Below are positions 43,619 through 51,256 of a DNA stretch of 64,000 nt, one piece after another (position 1 is the stretch's first letter; each line of letters begins with the position of its first letter). This DNA comes from Litchfieldia stipae (GTDB lineage: Bacteria > Bacillota > Bacilli > Bacillales > Bacillaceae_L). The DNA is taken from NCBI RefSeq assembly GCF_014837155.1, contig NZ_JACYHA010000002.1, forward strand, positions 124,001 to 188,000. The letters run 5' to 3'. Both the position numbers and the translations under genes were made by a program. Below the pieces are notes generated by a model that was not told where the DNA came from, searched no databases, and saw nothing but the letters and a program-made list of their open reading frames with translations.

Positions 43619-44329
43619 TTAACTGTTCTTTAATAAGGACATCATCTTATTTTCATTTTGCATCAGATGTTTTCTCATTGCTTCGGAGGCCGCACGAGGA
43701 TCTCTGGCCTTTATCATTTCTATGATTTCTTCATGTTCTTTTTGGGCTTCTTCAATACGTCCTGGTAGTCTTGCAGATTGCATTTTGCTTAGTCTAATCC
43801 CCTCATCAAGTTGTGATGAAATACTCTCATACACGTCTTTATAAATCGTGTTGTGAGAAGCAAGAATAATTTGATAATGGAATAAATAATCTTCCTTACT
43901 ACCTAATTGATTAGCTTCTTGTGCCTCTAATAGATGTAAATGGGCTTGCTCAATCAAGACTATTTCTTGTGGTGTCGCTCTTTGTGCCGTTAATGCAACC
44001 GCTTCTACCTCGATTCCACGTCGAAACTCTAATACCTCCTGAAGATTCACATTCCGCAATAAATTCTTCGTTACGCGTTCAGCAATCGTTTCCCCTTCTA
44101 ATTCCTTCAAAAATATACCTGACCCTGTTCTTTTTTCAATGACACCGTTAGCTTGCAAAACACTCATTGCTTCCCTTACGGCAGTCTTGCTCACTTGAAA
44201 GATAGACGCAAGTTCATTTTCAGAAGGTAAACGATGTCCTGGTTGGATGTTTTCTCCTTGAATGTATTCCTCAATTGCCAAAATTATTTCTTCAAACAAC
44301 TTCTTTTTCTTAATCGGTTTTAAAGACAT
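43619..44329 (-). CDS. GntR-family regulator, FadR/FCD subfamily
   Basis: A 236-residue regulator with an N-terminal winged helix (IQPGHRLPSENELASIFQVSKTAVREAMSVLQANGVIEKRTGSGIFL, about residues 26-72) and an FCD ligand domain containing EFRRGIEVEAVALTA and HEEIIEMIKARDPRAASEAMRKHL. It sits upstream of the Ldh2 operon on the same strand. TGGTCAG-type palindromes in front of both itself (44399) and the Ldh2 gene (43569) suggest autoregulation and control of the operon. The ligand is probably the imported acid or its CoA ester. Confidence 0.88.
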   Translation of the reverse strand: MSLKPIKKKKLFEEIILAIEEYIQGENIQPGHRLPSENELASIFQVSKTAVREAMSVLQANGVIEKRTGSGIFLKELEGETIAERVTKNLLRNVNLQEVLEFRRGIEVEAVALTAQRATPQEIVLIEQAHLHLLEAQEANQLGSKEDYLFHYQIILASHNTIYKDVYESISSQLDEGIRLSKMQSARLPGRIEEAQKEHEEIIEMIKARDPRAASEAMRKHLMQNENKMMSLLKNS

Positions 44330-44398
44330 GTAATCACCATCATCATATTATTTAATGATTCGTAAAGAAAAGCACTCATCACCTTTCTTTTTATAATA

Positions 44399-44409
44399 TG
44401 GTCAGTCCA
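44399..44409. promoter_or_regulatory. FadR/PdhR-type operator before gntR
   Basis: TGGTCAGTCCA differs from the 43569 site by one base, and its A/T flanks extend the dyad to about 27 bp. It lies about 70 bases before the gntR start, in the 200-base gap between two divergent regulator genes, so it could control either. Confidence 0.65.
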
Positions 44410-44529
44410 TAATATAAATTCATTAAATTGATTATTTCATATTTTCAGACTATTAGTCAATGATATAATTTAGTTACCTACAAGTTTTTTTTGTTACACT
44501 ATAACTAATTTAAAAAAATGGAGACATTT

Positions 44530-45141
44530 ATGAAAAAAATTAATCAAATACCTAGAATGTTTGAAGAAGTTTCTAAGCAAATCATTAACTACATCAATGA
44601 TGAAAACTTGCAAATTGGAGATAAATTACCGACAGAAAGAAAGCTAAGTGAGCTGTTAGAGGTAAGTAGATCTTCCATTCGTGAAGGTCTAAGAATCCTT
44701 GAGTTGCTGCAGTTTATTGAGTCTCGTCAAGGTGATGGAACTTTCGTTTCGGTCCCCCCTCCTTTTATGATTCCAAAGGAAATGATTAAACAAAACCTTG
44801 ATCTAAAGTCATTAAATAAGTATTTTGAAGTAGCAAAGCTTCATGCTGAGCAGATCATATCAAGTTCCTGGAACCGAGGTCATAAGGTTTCACCCTTTGA
44901 TCATAATAAAAACGTCTGGGATGTATTTCACCTTTTTATAAATGAACTTGGTAACAAAGTAGAAAATGATTACCACCTAGCTTTGTGGAATAACATTTTT
45001 CGGATGTTAAAAGAACAACAATATTTTGAAGGATTAAAGACTGATATAAGCAGTGAAGATTTGGTTCATGCGATAAATGAACAGGATTCTTCAATGATTA
45101 ACGTTTTTTTATTAATTAAGCAAAGTGATCTTCATGACTAA
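44530..45141 (+). CDS. GntR-family regulator with shortened effector domain
   Basis: A 203-residue regulator divergent from the FadR-type gene. Residues 1-75 form a good winged helix (LQIGDKLPTERKLSELLEVSRSSIREGLRILELLQFIESRQGDGTFV). The rest, about 125 residues, is helical but lacks the Asp/His metal-ligand pattern normally seen in FCD domains, and is shorter than usual. It may be a degenerate or cofactor-independent paralogue. ATG at 44530 follows GGAG at 6 bases; the ATG at 44518 overlaps that site. It closes the organic-acid island. Confidence 0.8.
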   Translation: MKKINQIPRMFEEVSKQIINYINDENLQIGDKLPTERKLSELLEVSRSSIREGLRILELLQFIESRQGDGTFVSVPPPFMIPKEMIKQNLDLKSLNKYFEVAKLHAEQIISSSWNRGHKVSPFDHNKNVWDVFHLFINELGNKVENDYHLALWNNIFRMLKEQQYFEGLKTDISSEDLVHAINEQDSSMINVFLLIKQSDLHD

Positions 45142-45142
45142 A

Positions 45143-45180
45143 AAGAAGCATGCCTAGATTTTTCAGGCATGCTTCTTTTT
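45143..45180. terminator. Terminator between gntR and the peptidase MA gene
   Basis: Arms AAGAAGCATGCCT / AGGCATGCTTCTT with a 9-base loop and T-run on the plus strand; A-rich 5' flank makes it bidirectional for two convergent genes. Confidence 0.92.
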
Positions 45181-45185
45181 TTGCA

Positions 45186-46334
45186 TTATTTATTTTTTTC
45201 ATCTAACCAATCTTCAAACATTTGCGAATCCCAATCTGTGCGTTTTGCTGACTCAACTGCTTGTTCTGCAAATTCTATTGCCTTTGCTTTATCGATATTA
45301 TAAGCAATTTCTGCTGCTTGAAAGTATATAGTTGGATTATCATTGAACTCCAGGCGCCTTTCAATCATTTCCAATGCCTCTTCGAAGCGTTCTTGTTTTA
45401 AATAAATACCTGCTAACAATTGATATATATATGGAGATTCATAGAAATACGGACCCCTTTCTTTAAAATAAGCTAATATTTTTTGTTCAGCTTCTATCTC
45501 TTTTTCTACCTTTAGTAATTCTTCTATCTCATTAATAAACTCCCAGTCTTCTTGGAATAGTAAGTGGGCAGTCTCTAATTCAATATTCGTTAAATCAATA
45601 AAAGCAGTTTCAAAATCATTCTTTTCCTTTGTTGTTAACATCAAATCTAGAAAAATATCTTTATTAAATTTATGTAATAAATATTCTGCAACATAATGCA
45701 TATATAAATAGGTTCCAGAGTAATAACCCTCATTTTCTCTTTGTATATCGTTCAGTGGGATAACATTATATTCTACACCTTTATGTAGGTGTAGTGGTCG
45801 TGCTATACGAAAGGCAAAAAGTTCGGCAAAACCTTCATGATACCAGTCTGGTAAGTCACCTTCCCCTAATCCTAACTGTGAAGCGGTGTTATGTAGATAA
45901 AAGTGTGCCATTTCATGTGCGAAAGCATTTTGTAAAGATTGACTATCTGAAGTATCACTTTTTAATAACATAATGTTATCAGAAGTATACACCCCTGTAC
46001 CACTTAATAAAGGATTGGGTTCATCTTGTTTATTAATTAAATAAATAGTTAAATCTTGTTCAAGGAAATGTCTATCACCAAAGAAATCTTCACTTAGTTT
46101 CGTTAATTCTGGAATCATCATTTTTAAGTGTTCAATCTTTTCTTTGTCTTCAGGTCTGTAATGAAAGTTGTATGAATATACTTCTTCTTCAACATAATCA
46201 ATATGGATCCATTTCAATAATGTCTCAATGGGCTGGTTTTTAAGCCAGTTTAGCCCACTTAGCATGAATATGATTAAAACAAAAAGAATACAAAGAATTA
46301 TTATTACCTTTTTTCGTTTCAGAATATTCACCAT
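45186..46334 (-). CDS. Membrane-anchored peptidase MA-family metallopeptidase
   Basis: A 382-residue protein with an N-terminal membrane anchor (about residues 9-29) and an extracellular gluzincin domain. NAFAHEMAHFYLHN near residue 140 supplies the HExxH zinc site, and DWYHEGFAELFAFR about 25 residues later supplies the third ligand (Glu). The last 120 residues form two or three TPR-like helical repeats (LAGIYLKQERFEEALEMIERRLEF). It probably cleaves surface or envelope proteins; substrate unknown. It is monocistronic. Confidence 0.83.
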   Translation of the reverse strand: MVNILKRKKVIIILCILFVLIIFMLSGLNWLKNQPIETLLKWIHIDYVEEEVYSYNFHYRPEDKEKIEHLKMMIPELTKLSEDFFGDRHFLEQDLTIYLINKQDEPNPLLSGTGVYTSDNIMLLKSDTSDSQSLQNAFAHEMAHFYLHNTASQLGLGEGDLPDWYHEGFAELFAFRIARPLHLHKGVEYNVIPLNDIQRENEGYYSGTYLYMHYVAEYLLHKFNKDIFLDLMLTTKEKNDFETAFIDLTNIELETAHLLFQEDWEFINEIEELLKVEKEIEAEQKILAYFKERGPYFYESPYIYQLLAGIYLKQERFEEALEMIERRLEFNDNPTIYFQAAEIAYNIDKAKAIEFAEQAVESAKRTDWDSQMFEDWLDEKNK

Positions 46335-46436
46335 AAGATTCCCTCTAATTCTCCAATTTTGTTGAAATTATACCATAATTTGGAGTAAATAAGTTGCATC
46401 TACATCTTTTCTCTTAAAAGATAGTTAATATCTAAT

Positions 46437-46549
46437 TTCTAGCAGTCTGAATATATGGAGACTCCTGTAGGATGCGTGGCCAAAGTCAGAAACAAAAGGA
46501 GCTTGAGCGACACGGAGTGTATTTTAGAATGCGAGGGTTAAAGCAACAT
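46437..46549 (-). repeat. Decayed relative of the 11.6-kb MITE-like element
   Basis: Read on the plus strand it matches the reverse complement of the 11591-11801 element: TTCTAGCAGTCTGAATA, GGAGACTCC, CCAAAGT, AGGAGC, GAGCGAC, CGGAGTGTATT and AAAGCAACA in the same order. The middle GC block and both terminal inverted repeats are lost or mutated. It fills much of the 333-base gap 46335-46667; otherwise I see only the promoter region of the small membrane protein. Confidence 0.65.
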
Positions 46550-46667
46550 TTTATTAAATTATCAGCCCGATTTATCTTATTTTATTTGATATATTGTTGC
46601 TTAGAAATGATAATATATTGAATGGAGAATATAATAAACAAACATTATTGATTAGGGGGAATTAAGT

Positions 46668-46925
46668 TTGGAATTATCTTTTGGCTTACTCTTATCAATT
46701 GTTATTTGTATTTATTTAGCGATTGATGCACCAAAGCATGGTAGAAGTCCATGGTTATGGGCAATATTTGGATTTATTTTTGGGCCGATTGTTTTAGGAA
46801 TTTATTTAATTGTGACTGGTAGAAAACTTCTCGGATGGATTATTGTCATCATCTCATCTCTACTTGTCATTCTTGTCGTTTTATTCATAGTTGCTTGGGT
46901 TCTCCTTATATTAGGTAGCCTTTGA
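46668..46925 (+). CDS. Small two-helix membrane protein
   Basis: An 85-residue hydrophobic protein with probably three membrane segments (about residues 3-20, 28-46 and 54-82). HGRSPWLWAIFGFIFGPIVLGIYLIV resembles short membrane proteins of unknown role found in many bacilli. The start is TTG at 46668, with AGGGGG 8 bases upstream. It stands alone between two repeat remnants. No function can be assigned. Confidence 0.65.
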   Translation: MELSFGLLLSIVICIYLAIDAPKHGRSPWLWAIFGFIFGPIVLGIYLIVTGRKLLGWIIVIISSLLVILVVLFIVAWVLLILGSL

Positions 46926-46933
46926 ATTTCTTA

Positions 46934-46983
46934 GCATTCTGAATACACTTTAGATACGACAATGTAGAATGTATTCAGAGTGC
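46934..46983. repeat. Hairpin related to the inner arms of the MITE-like element
   Basis: GCATTCTGAATACA at 46934-46947 pairs with TGTATTCAGAGTGC at 46970-46983, one mismatch. CTGAATACA/TGTATTCAG are also the inner inverted repeats of the 11.6-kb element. It may be a deletion remnant that now ends the transcript of the small membrane gene. Confidence 0.5.
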
Positions 46984-47109
46984 CGAGTTCAAAGTGAATT
47001 CTTTAGCCTAATTGTTTTTAGGAAATACTCCTGTTCATACTCATACTCTCTACTTCTCATTCATATGAATAGAATATAGACAAGTTATGGGGTAATGGGG
47101 GGATGAGGA

Positions 47110-47556
47110 ATGCAGGCTCCGTGGGAACTAGAAGGTAGTCGAATTACAAAAGAGGACAAGGACTCTCTTATACGATTAATCGATTTTGACCAAAAGCATA
47201 ATCATTATAAGGCTTTACATTTTAAGTTAACAATGCTAATGATCAATATATTTATTTTTACAATGGCAAAATATTATTTTCAATTTTCAGTGTTTCCTGG
47301 CTCCCACCCACTTATTGACGTTGTATTTAATGAGCGAAACATAATTTTGGATTTATTTATAAATGTTGCTTTTCTTTTTACAACAACGCTCACAAATAAC
47401 TTAAAGGAAAAAGCGAAAAGTGATTTTAAATCGCTCAAAGCTGAAATCGTAGATCTATCAAATAAAGAGTGGTACAAAAAGTATGATGGAGCAAACAGTG
47501 AAATATTCGATTATCTTTATAAGACTTACAAAATTAGAATTAATCATAAAACATAA
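47110..47556 (+). CDS. Hypothetical protein with two membrane segments
   Basis: A 148-residue protein. Residues 1-35 are charged, two hydrophobic segments lie near 38-56 and 72-92, and the C-terminus (NNLKEKAKSDFKSLKAEIVDLSNKEWYKKY) is helical and charged. I do not recognise the family. The ATG follows GGGGGATGAGG, and a terminator lies right after the stop, so it is a genuine single-gene unit. Confidence 0.6.
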   Translation: MQAPWELEGSRITKEDKDSLIRLIDFDQKHNHYKALHFKLTMLMINIFIFTMAKYYFQFSVFPGSHPLIDVVFNERNIILDLFINVAFLFTTTLTNNLKEKAKSDFKSLKAEIVDLSNKEWYKKYDGANSEIFDYLYKTYKIRINHKT

Positions 47557-47563
47557 AAAATGA

Positions 47564-47603
47564 AAGCTATAATCGCCGATTTACCGGTCAATTATAGCTT
47601 TTT
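47564..47603. terminator. Terminator after the hypothetical two-helix gene
   Basis: AAAGCTATAAT and ATTATAGCTTTTTT are inverted around a loop that itself holds CGCCGATTTACCGGTC. It is followed by T residues on the plus strand and lies between convergent genes. Confidence 0.8.
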
Positions 47604-47607
47604 TAGC

Positions 47608-48069
47608 TTACTGCTTTGTTGTTCTCTCTATTCCCTCTTCAGTTACTGCAAACTTTCTTGTCATCTTTTTAATGTTTTCTGTTTTCCTAAATCGTAATGC
47701 TGACCAATCTTCATCAATAGCTATTTGTCGAACTGGCTCATAGCCTTCATTTGATAACATTCCAGTCACAGTCTCTCGACTACAATCTGAACCCTTATAT
47801 GTTTTAGATGATTTCTTCGGATAACAAAGCCATAATAAGCCGTCTGTCTCTACATTGTGCACAGCAGATTGTGCAAATGATTGAAGTTCAACATTTGTTG
47901 TTCCAAAAACTTGTATAAATTGATATTTATCATTCTTTGCTTCTCGATGAACGTCTCCTTGAAATTCAGCAATTATTTCTTCATAGCTTGTCGGAGAATG
48001 GATGATGAGAACTGGTTGGCCAGCTTCTTTGAATTGTAATTTTTTTAATACTTGTACTGCATCTGACAC
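47608..48069 (-). CDS. DUF3052-like protein
   Basis: A 153-residue soluble protein. The central block LLWLCYPKKSSKTYKGSDCSRETVTGML resembles the DUF3052 family signature (small-protein family of unknown role). It begins 5 bases after the MOSC gene on the same strand, so the two are probably co-transcribed. No catalytic motif stands out. Confidence 0.6.
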   Translation of the reverse strand: MSDAVQVLKKLQFKEAGQPVLIIHSPTSYEEIIAEFQGDVHREAKNDKYQFIQVFGTTNVELQSFAQSAVHNVETDGLLWLCYPKKSSKTYKGSDCSRETVTGMLSNEGYEPVRQIAIDEDWSALRFRKTENIKKMTRKFAVTEEGIERTTKQ

Positions 48070-48073
48070 TTGG

Positions 48074-48742
48074 TTATTCCTCCAAATCGTTATAATGTTT
48101 TTCCTTTAGGCTAATCATTAATTGACGCCATTGATCTGCAAGCTCTTTTACATCTAGAACTTTTTCTATATCACTTAATGTAGGTGACTTGTCATGAAAG
48201 TATAGCTGATGGATTTCAGAAACACTCACTCGTTTTGGATGTGGTGAGATTAATTTGATGGTCGAATCCTTCTTAATTGTCCCTTCTTCTAACACACGGA
48301 AGAAGTAACCAGTATAGCCTGTTTCAAAAATTCTCTTTAATAAAAGATGGTTATCATTTCGTTTATTGATCGTCGCACAAGGATAGCGTCCTTGTGAAAC
48401 TTGAAGAACAGCATCTCCGATTTGAAAGATATCACCGATACACACTTCATTTTCCCTCATATTTAAACCAGCAATATTCTCACCAAAAGCAGATGGTGTT
48501 AAAGTCTGTTTAAACTCTTGTTCCCAATATGTATAGTGCTCAAATGGATAATAGCATATTACTCGTTCTGAACCACCATGGTAAGCTGGATTTGCCACTT
48601 GATCATCAGTAATAGAGTGAAAACCAACATTTAATTCATCCGTTTGTTCCTTCCATATCCCTGATTGGTATTCTGTTCCTTGATAGCTTTTACTTACGGG
48701 CTTACCTTTACTAATATAGATAATTTCTCTATTCTTCACCAT
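48074..48742 (-). CDS. MOSC-domain protein (YiiM type)
   Basis: A 222-residue MOSC protein. NPAYHGGSERVICYYPFEHYTYWEQEF near residue 56 and FGENIAGLNMRENEVCIGDIFQIGDAVLQVSQGRYPCATINKR near 92-135 are typical; the Cys in RYPC is the proposed sulfur or molybdenum-cofactor contact. YiiM-type proteins reduce N-hydroxylated bases using the molybdenum cofactor. The C-terminus has the short helical YiiM tail. It is followed at once by a DUF3052-like gene. Confidence 0.85.
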   Translation of the reverse strand: MVKNREIIYISKGKPVSKSYQGTEYQSGIWKEQTDELNVGFHSITDDQVANPAYHGGSERVICYYPFEHYTYWEQEFKQTLTPSAFGENIAGLNMRENEVCIGDIFQIGDAVLQVSQGRYPCATINKRNDNHLLLKRIFETGYTGYFFRVLEEGTIKKDSTIKLISPHPKRVSVSEIHQLYFHDKSPTLSDIEKVLDVKELADQWRQLMISLKEKHYNDLEE

Positions 48743-48894
48743 ATCCCCTCCACTCCCTTTTTTATTTTAAGCTTAGCATCGCTTCACAATCAAGAACAGA
48801 CAGAAATATATATTTTTTCAGTAAATTAATATTTCGAAACTCGAAAAAAATGGTACAATACATTTTATAAAATCATTTATTGAAGGTGACATAT

Positions 48895-49827
48895 ATGGAA
48901 AAAAGATTATGGCTTACTTATGGAATGCTTACATTGGCAACTGCAACCTGGGGAAGTGCTTTTATTGCTGGCAAAGTTGCTGTGCAGAGCTTTGAACCCG
49001 CTACAGTTGCTTTTTTACGTTTTTTTGGAGCAGCATTGCTTTTATTCCCATTGATGTGGGTAATGGATAAAAAGAAAGTTAAACCAACATTAAAAGATTA
49101 TGGTTTGTTTGCAGTACTGGGATTAACAGGAATTGCTATCTATAATATTTGCTTCTTCCTGGCTAGTAAGCACGCCCCCGTTATTAAGAGTTCTTTATTT
49201 ATTGCCTCAAATCCAGTGTTAATTGTTCTTTTGTCCGGTCTATTTCTTAAAGAAAAGATTACAAAGAATCATATTATTGGAATGATCATTGCTCTAGTTG
49301 GTGTTACTTTTATTATTACAGATGGTCATCTAATGAGTTTGTTTCATATGGGATTTGAACCAATTGATTTTATTCTTTTAGGTGCAGTTATTAGTTGGGC
49401 ATTGTATAGCGTAGTCGGAAAAATAGTGTTAAAGAAATTTAGTTCGGTTGTATCTACTACTTATGCTTGTGCCTTTGGAACTTTATTTTTATTTCCTTTT
49501 GCCATTGCTGAAACAACTTGGGCGGATGTGAAGCAAGCCCCTTTTGATGTGTGGTTATCAATTGCACATATGAGTATTTTTGTTACAGTCATTTCTTTTG
49601 TCATGTATTATCATGGAATCAAAGAAGTTGGTGCGGCTAAAGCATCAATTTTCATTAATGTCATGCCATTATCGGCTGTTATTATGGCGACCCTTTTTCT
49701 AGGTGAGAGCTTTACCTGGGGACATGCAATCGGTGCTATTTGTGTTTTAACTGGAGTGTATATTGGGACTCAATCAAAGAAAATTCTTCAATTAAATAAA
49801 AGCACTTCAGAAAAAGTTGTTAGTTAA
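48895..49827 (+). CDS. EamA/DMT-family transporter
   Basis: A 310-residue protein with about ten hydrophobic segments in two EamA repeats (ATWGSAFIAGKVAVQSFEPATVAFLRF at the first; LLGAVISWALYSVVGKIVLKKFSS at the second). Such drug/metabolite transporters export amino acids, nucleosides or small toxic compounds. ATG at 48895 has AAGGTG before it; a TTG at 48880 overlaps that site. Substrate unknown. Confidence 0.87.
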   Translation: MEKRLWLTYGMLTLATATWGSAFIAGKVAVQSFEPATVAFLRFFGAALLLFPLMWVMDKKKVKPTLKDYGLFAVLGLTGIAIYNICFFLASKHAPVIKSSLFIASNPVLIVLLSGLFLKEKITKNHIIGMIIALVGVTFIITDGHLMSLFHMGFEPIDFILLGAVISWALYSVVGKIVLKKFSSVVSTTYACAFGTLFLFPFAIAETTWADVKQAPFDVWLSIAHMSIFVTVISFVMYYHGIKEVGAAKASIFINVMPLSAVIMATLFLGESFTWGHAIGAICVLTGVYIGTQSKKILQLNKSTSEKVVS

Positions 49828-49836
49828 TTTAAACAC

Positions 49837-49865
49837 AAAAGCCACTCATTTAAAGTGGCTTTTTG
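49837..49865 (+). terminator. Terminator of the EamA transporter gene
   Basis: AAAAGCCACT and AGTGGCTTTTT around a short loop, immediately after the gene, with a T-run on the plus strand. Confidence 0.88.
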
Positions 49866-49881
49866 CAATTATATTCAATAT

Positions 49882-50535
49882 TTATGAAACTTCTAGTATT
49901 ATTTTTATTTCTTCAACTTCAGAAACGATATAACTTGGTTTAGCTTCAGTAAGTTCTTCCACTGAACCGTAGCCATAAGTGACAGCAATAGAGTCAATGC
50001 CAGTGTTGTTTGCTCCAATGATGTCATGCTTCCGGTCACCAATCATGATAAATTCACTTAGTGGCTGCTTACTGTAATTGTTCAATATGTAATCAATAAT
50101 CTCGGTTTTAGCACTTCTGGTTCCGTCAAGATTACTTCCAACGATTAAATCAAAATAATGTGCTATATTGAAATGTTCTAGAATTTGTATTGAGAATTCA
50201 GTCGGCTTAGATGTTGCGACAATGAGAGTATAGTTCTTTGAAAGTAAGTTCAATAGTTCTGGAATCTCTGGGAAAATCTTATTTTCAAACATCCCTATTT
50301 TTTTAAAGCGCTCCCGATAATAGTCAATCGTCTTTTTCGTATCCGAATCATTCATACCGTATCCCTTTGAAAACGTTTCTTGTAAAGGTGGACCAATAAA
50401 TTGGGTTAATTGATCAAGGTCTGTCTCAATTATCCCCATTTTCTCTAAACCATATTGAACAGATTTCGTGATACCCTCTTTAGGGTCAGACAAGGTGCCA
50501 TCTAAATCAAATAATACATACTTATACTTAGTCAT
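49882..50535 (-). CDS. HAD-family hydrolase, phosphoglycolate-phosphatase-like
   Basis: A 217-residue haloacid dehalogenase-fold phosphatase with a C1-type helical cap. Motif I is FDLDGTLSDP near residue 9, motif II VATSKP near 107, and motif IV IMIGDRKHDIIGA near 165. It resembles Gph/PpaX-type enzymes that hydrolyse phosphoglycolate, pyrophosphate or sugar phosphates. It is transcribed divergently from the CueP gene. Substrate not decided. Confidence 0.87.
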   Translation of the reverse strand: MTKYKYVLFDLDGTLSDPKEGITKSVQYGLEKMGIIETDLDQLTQFIGPPLQETFSKGYGMNDSDTKKTIDYYRERFKKIGMFENKIFPEIPELLNLLSKNYTLIVATSKPTEFSIQILEHFNIAHYFDLIVGSNLDGTRSAKTEIIDYILNNYSKQPLSEFIMIGDRKHDIIGANNTGIDSIAVTYGYGSVEELTEAKPSYIVSEVEEIKIILEVS

Positions 50536-50657
50536 CCAATCACCCTTCCTAGTCTAATGATATATTAGACTATATTAACACTTTGAAGTCAGTGGTTGTG
50601 GTTTTCGGGCTAAAAAATGAAGAAATTGTGTAAATTGTAGATATTATATTATTCTGA

Positions 50658-50685
50658 TTGAATAAACATGGTATATTCATATATA
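50658..50685 (+). promoter_or_regulatory. Putative sigma-A promoter of the CueP gene
   Basis: TTGAAT at 50658-50663 and TATATA at 50680-50685 with a 16-base spacer, about 30 bases before the first start codon. No clear CsoR- or CueR-type dyad is seen. Confidence 0.45.
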
Positions 50686-50706
50686 GAATGAGACAAGGAG
50701 TGAATA

Positions 50707-50718
50707 ATGTTTAAATGA
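50707..50718 (+). promoter_or_regulatory. Three-codon leader frame overlapping the CueP start
   Basis: AAGGAG at 50695-50700 is ideally spaced (6 bases) from ATG at 50707, but that frame is only ATG-TTT-AAA-TGA. Its stop overlaps the CueP start as ATGA (50715-50718). The CueP ATG itself is 14 bases from the ribosome site, so it may be reached by termination-reinitiation. Confidence 0.5.
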
Positions 50719-51230
50719 AGAAATTAAAGCTCTTAGCTACACCCTTTTTGGTTGCGTTATTATTAACTGCTTGTAGTGGTGAAACTAATATTGCAACTCA
50801 AGATTTGAAAGAAATGGTGAATGACTTTAGTGTTGGCACGAAAAAAGATCAGTCCGCTTCAATCACTTCAACACACCTAATTGTCACTAGTAGTAATGGT
50901 GATAAGACAGAGTATGATTTGTCTGAAGAGGACTTTTTTATTTCAATTGCACCTTTCATTAATGAAACACATCCCTGACTGAACCATAGCTTGACAGGTT
51001 GTCAAGGTGAATTAAGTAATGAAGAATTTAATGTGTATATTGAAGATATGGATGGAAATATCATCATTGATGAAACGTTGAAATCACATGCAAATGGCTT
51101 TATAGATTTATGGCTACCTCGAAATAAAGAGTTTCGGACAAAGATAGAATATAAAGGAAAAATTGCTGAGTCAGAGATTGCAACTTTTGAGAATGATGGC
51201 ACTTGCATTACAACCATGCAGTTGAAGTAA
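50715..51230 (+). CDS. cueP: CueP-family copper-binding lipoprotein, candidate selenoprotein (in-frame TGA = Sec at codon 88)
   Basis: Read through the TGA at 50976-50978, the frame is 171 codons. Residues 1-20 are a lipoprotein signal ending LLLTAC; the rest is a complete CueP domain: EDFFISIAPFINETHP, [TGA], LNHSLTGCQGELSNEEF, then GFIDLWLPRN and DGTCITTMQLK. CueP is a copper-binding extracytoplasmic protein. Its three conserved cysteines (C96, C104 and C172 in Salmonella, from memory) correspond to position 88 (TGA), C96 and C164 here, with identical spacing. TGA therefore replaces a key metal/redox Cys. A hairpin suited to a bacterial SECIS follows. Coding is undisturbed on both sides. 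Alternative: a one-base nonsense change (TGC or TGT to TGA) in a new pseudogene. Selenium-insertion genes are not in the window. Confidence 0.8.
50976..51006 (+). promoter_or_regulatory. Candidate bacterial SECIS element with its UGA codon
   Basis: The TGA at 50976-50978 is followed by a perfect 7-bp stem, CTTGACA (50990-50996) and TGTCAAG (51000-51006), with loop GGT. Counting U of UGA as 1, loop bases are G22-G23-U24, the same positions as the essential G22-G23-U24 in E. coli fdhF, and a U is also present at 17. Caveat: the stem codes for conserved residues S-L-T-G-C-Q-G, so chance pairing is possible. Confidence 0.65.
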
Positions 51231-51256
51231 AAAGCACCTTATTAGGTGCTTTTTAC
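51231..51256. terminator. Terminator between cueP and arsR
   Basis: AAAAGCACCT / AGGTGCTTTT with a 4-base loop, T-rich on both sides, between the convergent stops at 51230 and 51253. Confidence 0.9.

Noticed and set aside
46437-46549. A degenerate gene or small RNA in the 46.4-kb gap
   Set aside because: The blocks match the reverse complement of the MITE-like element instead; no coding frame persists.
50715-50978. Taking the CueP gene as two separate short genes, or as a plain pseudogene
   Set aside because: Both halves are in the same frame, join into a single complete family domain, and the only defect is TGA at a conserved Cys followed by a SECIS-like hairpin. Pseudogene is kept as the stated alternative.
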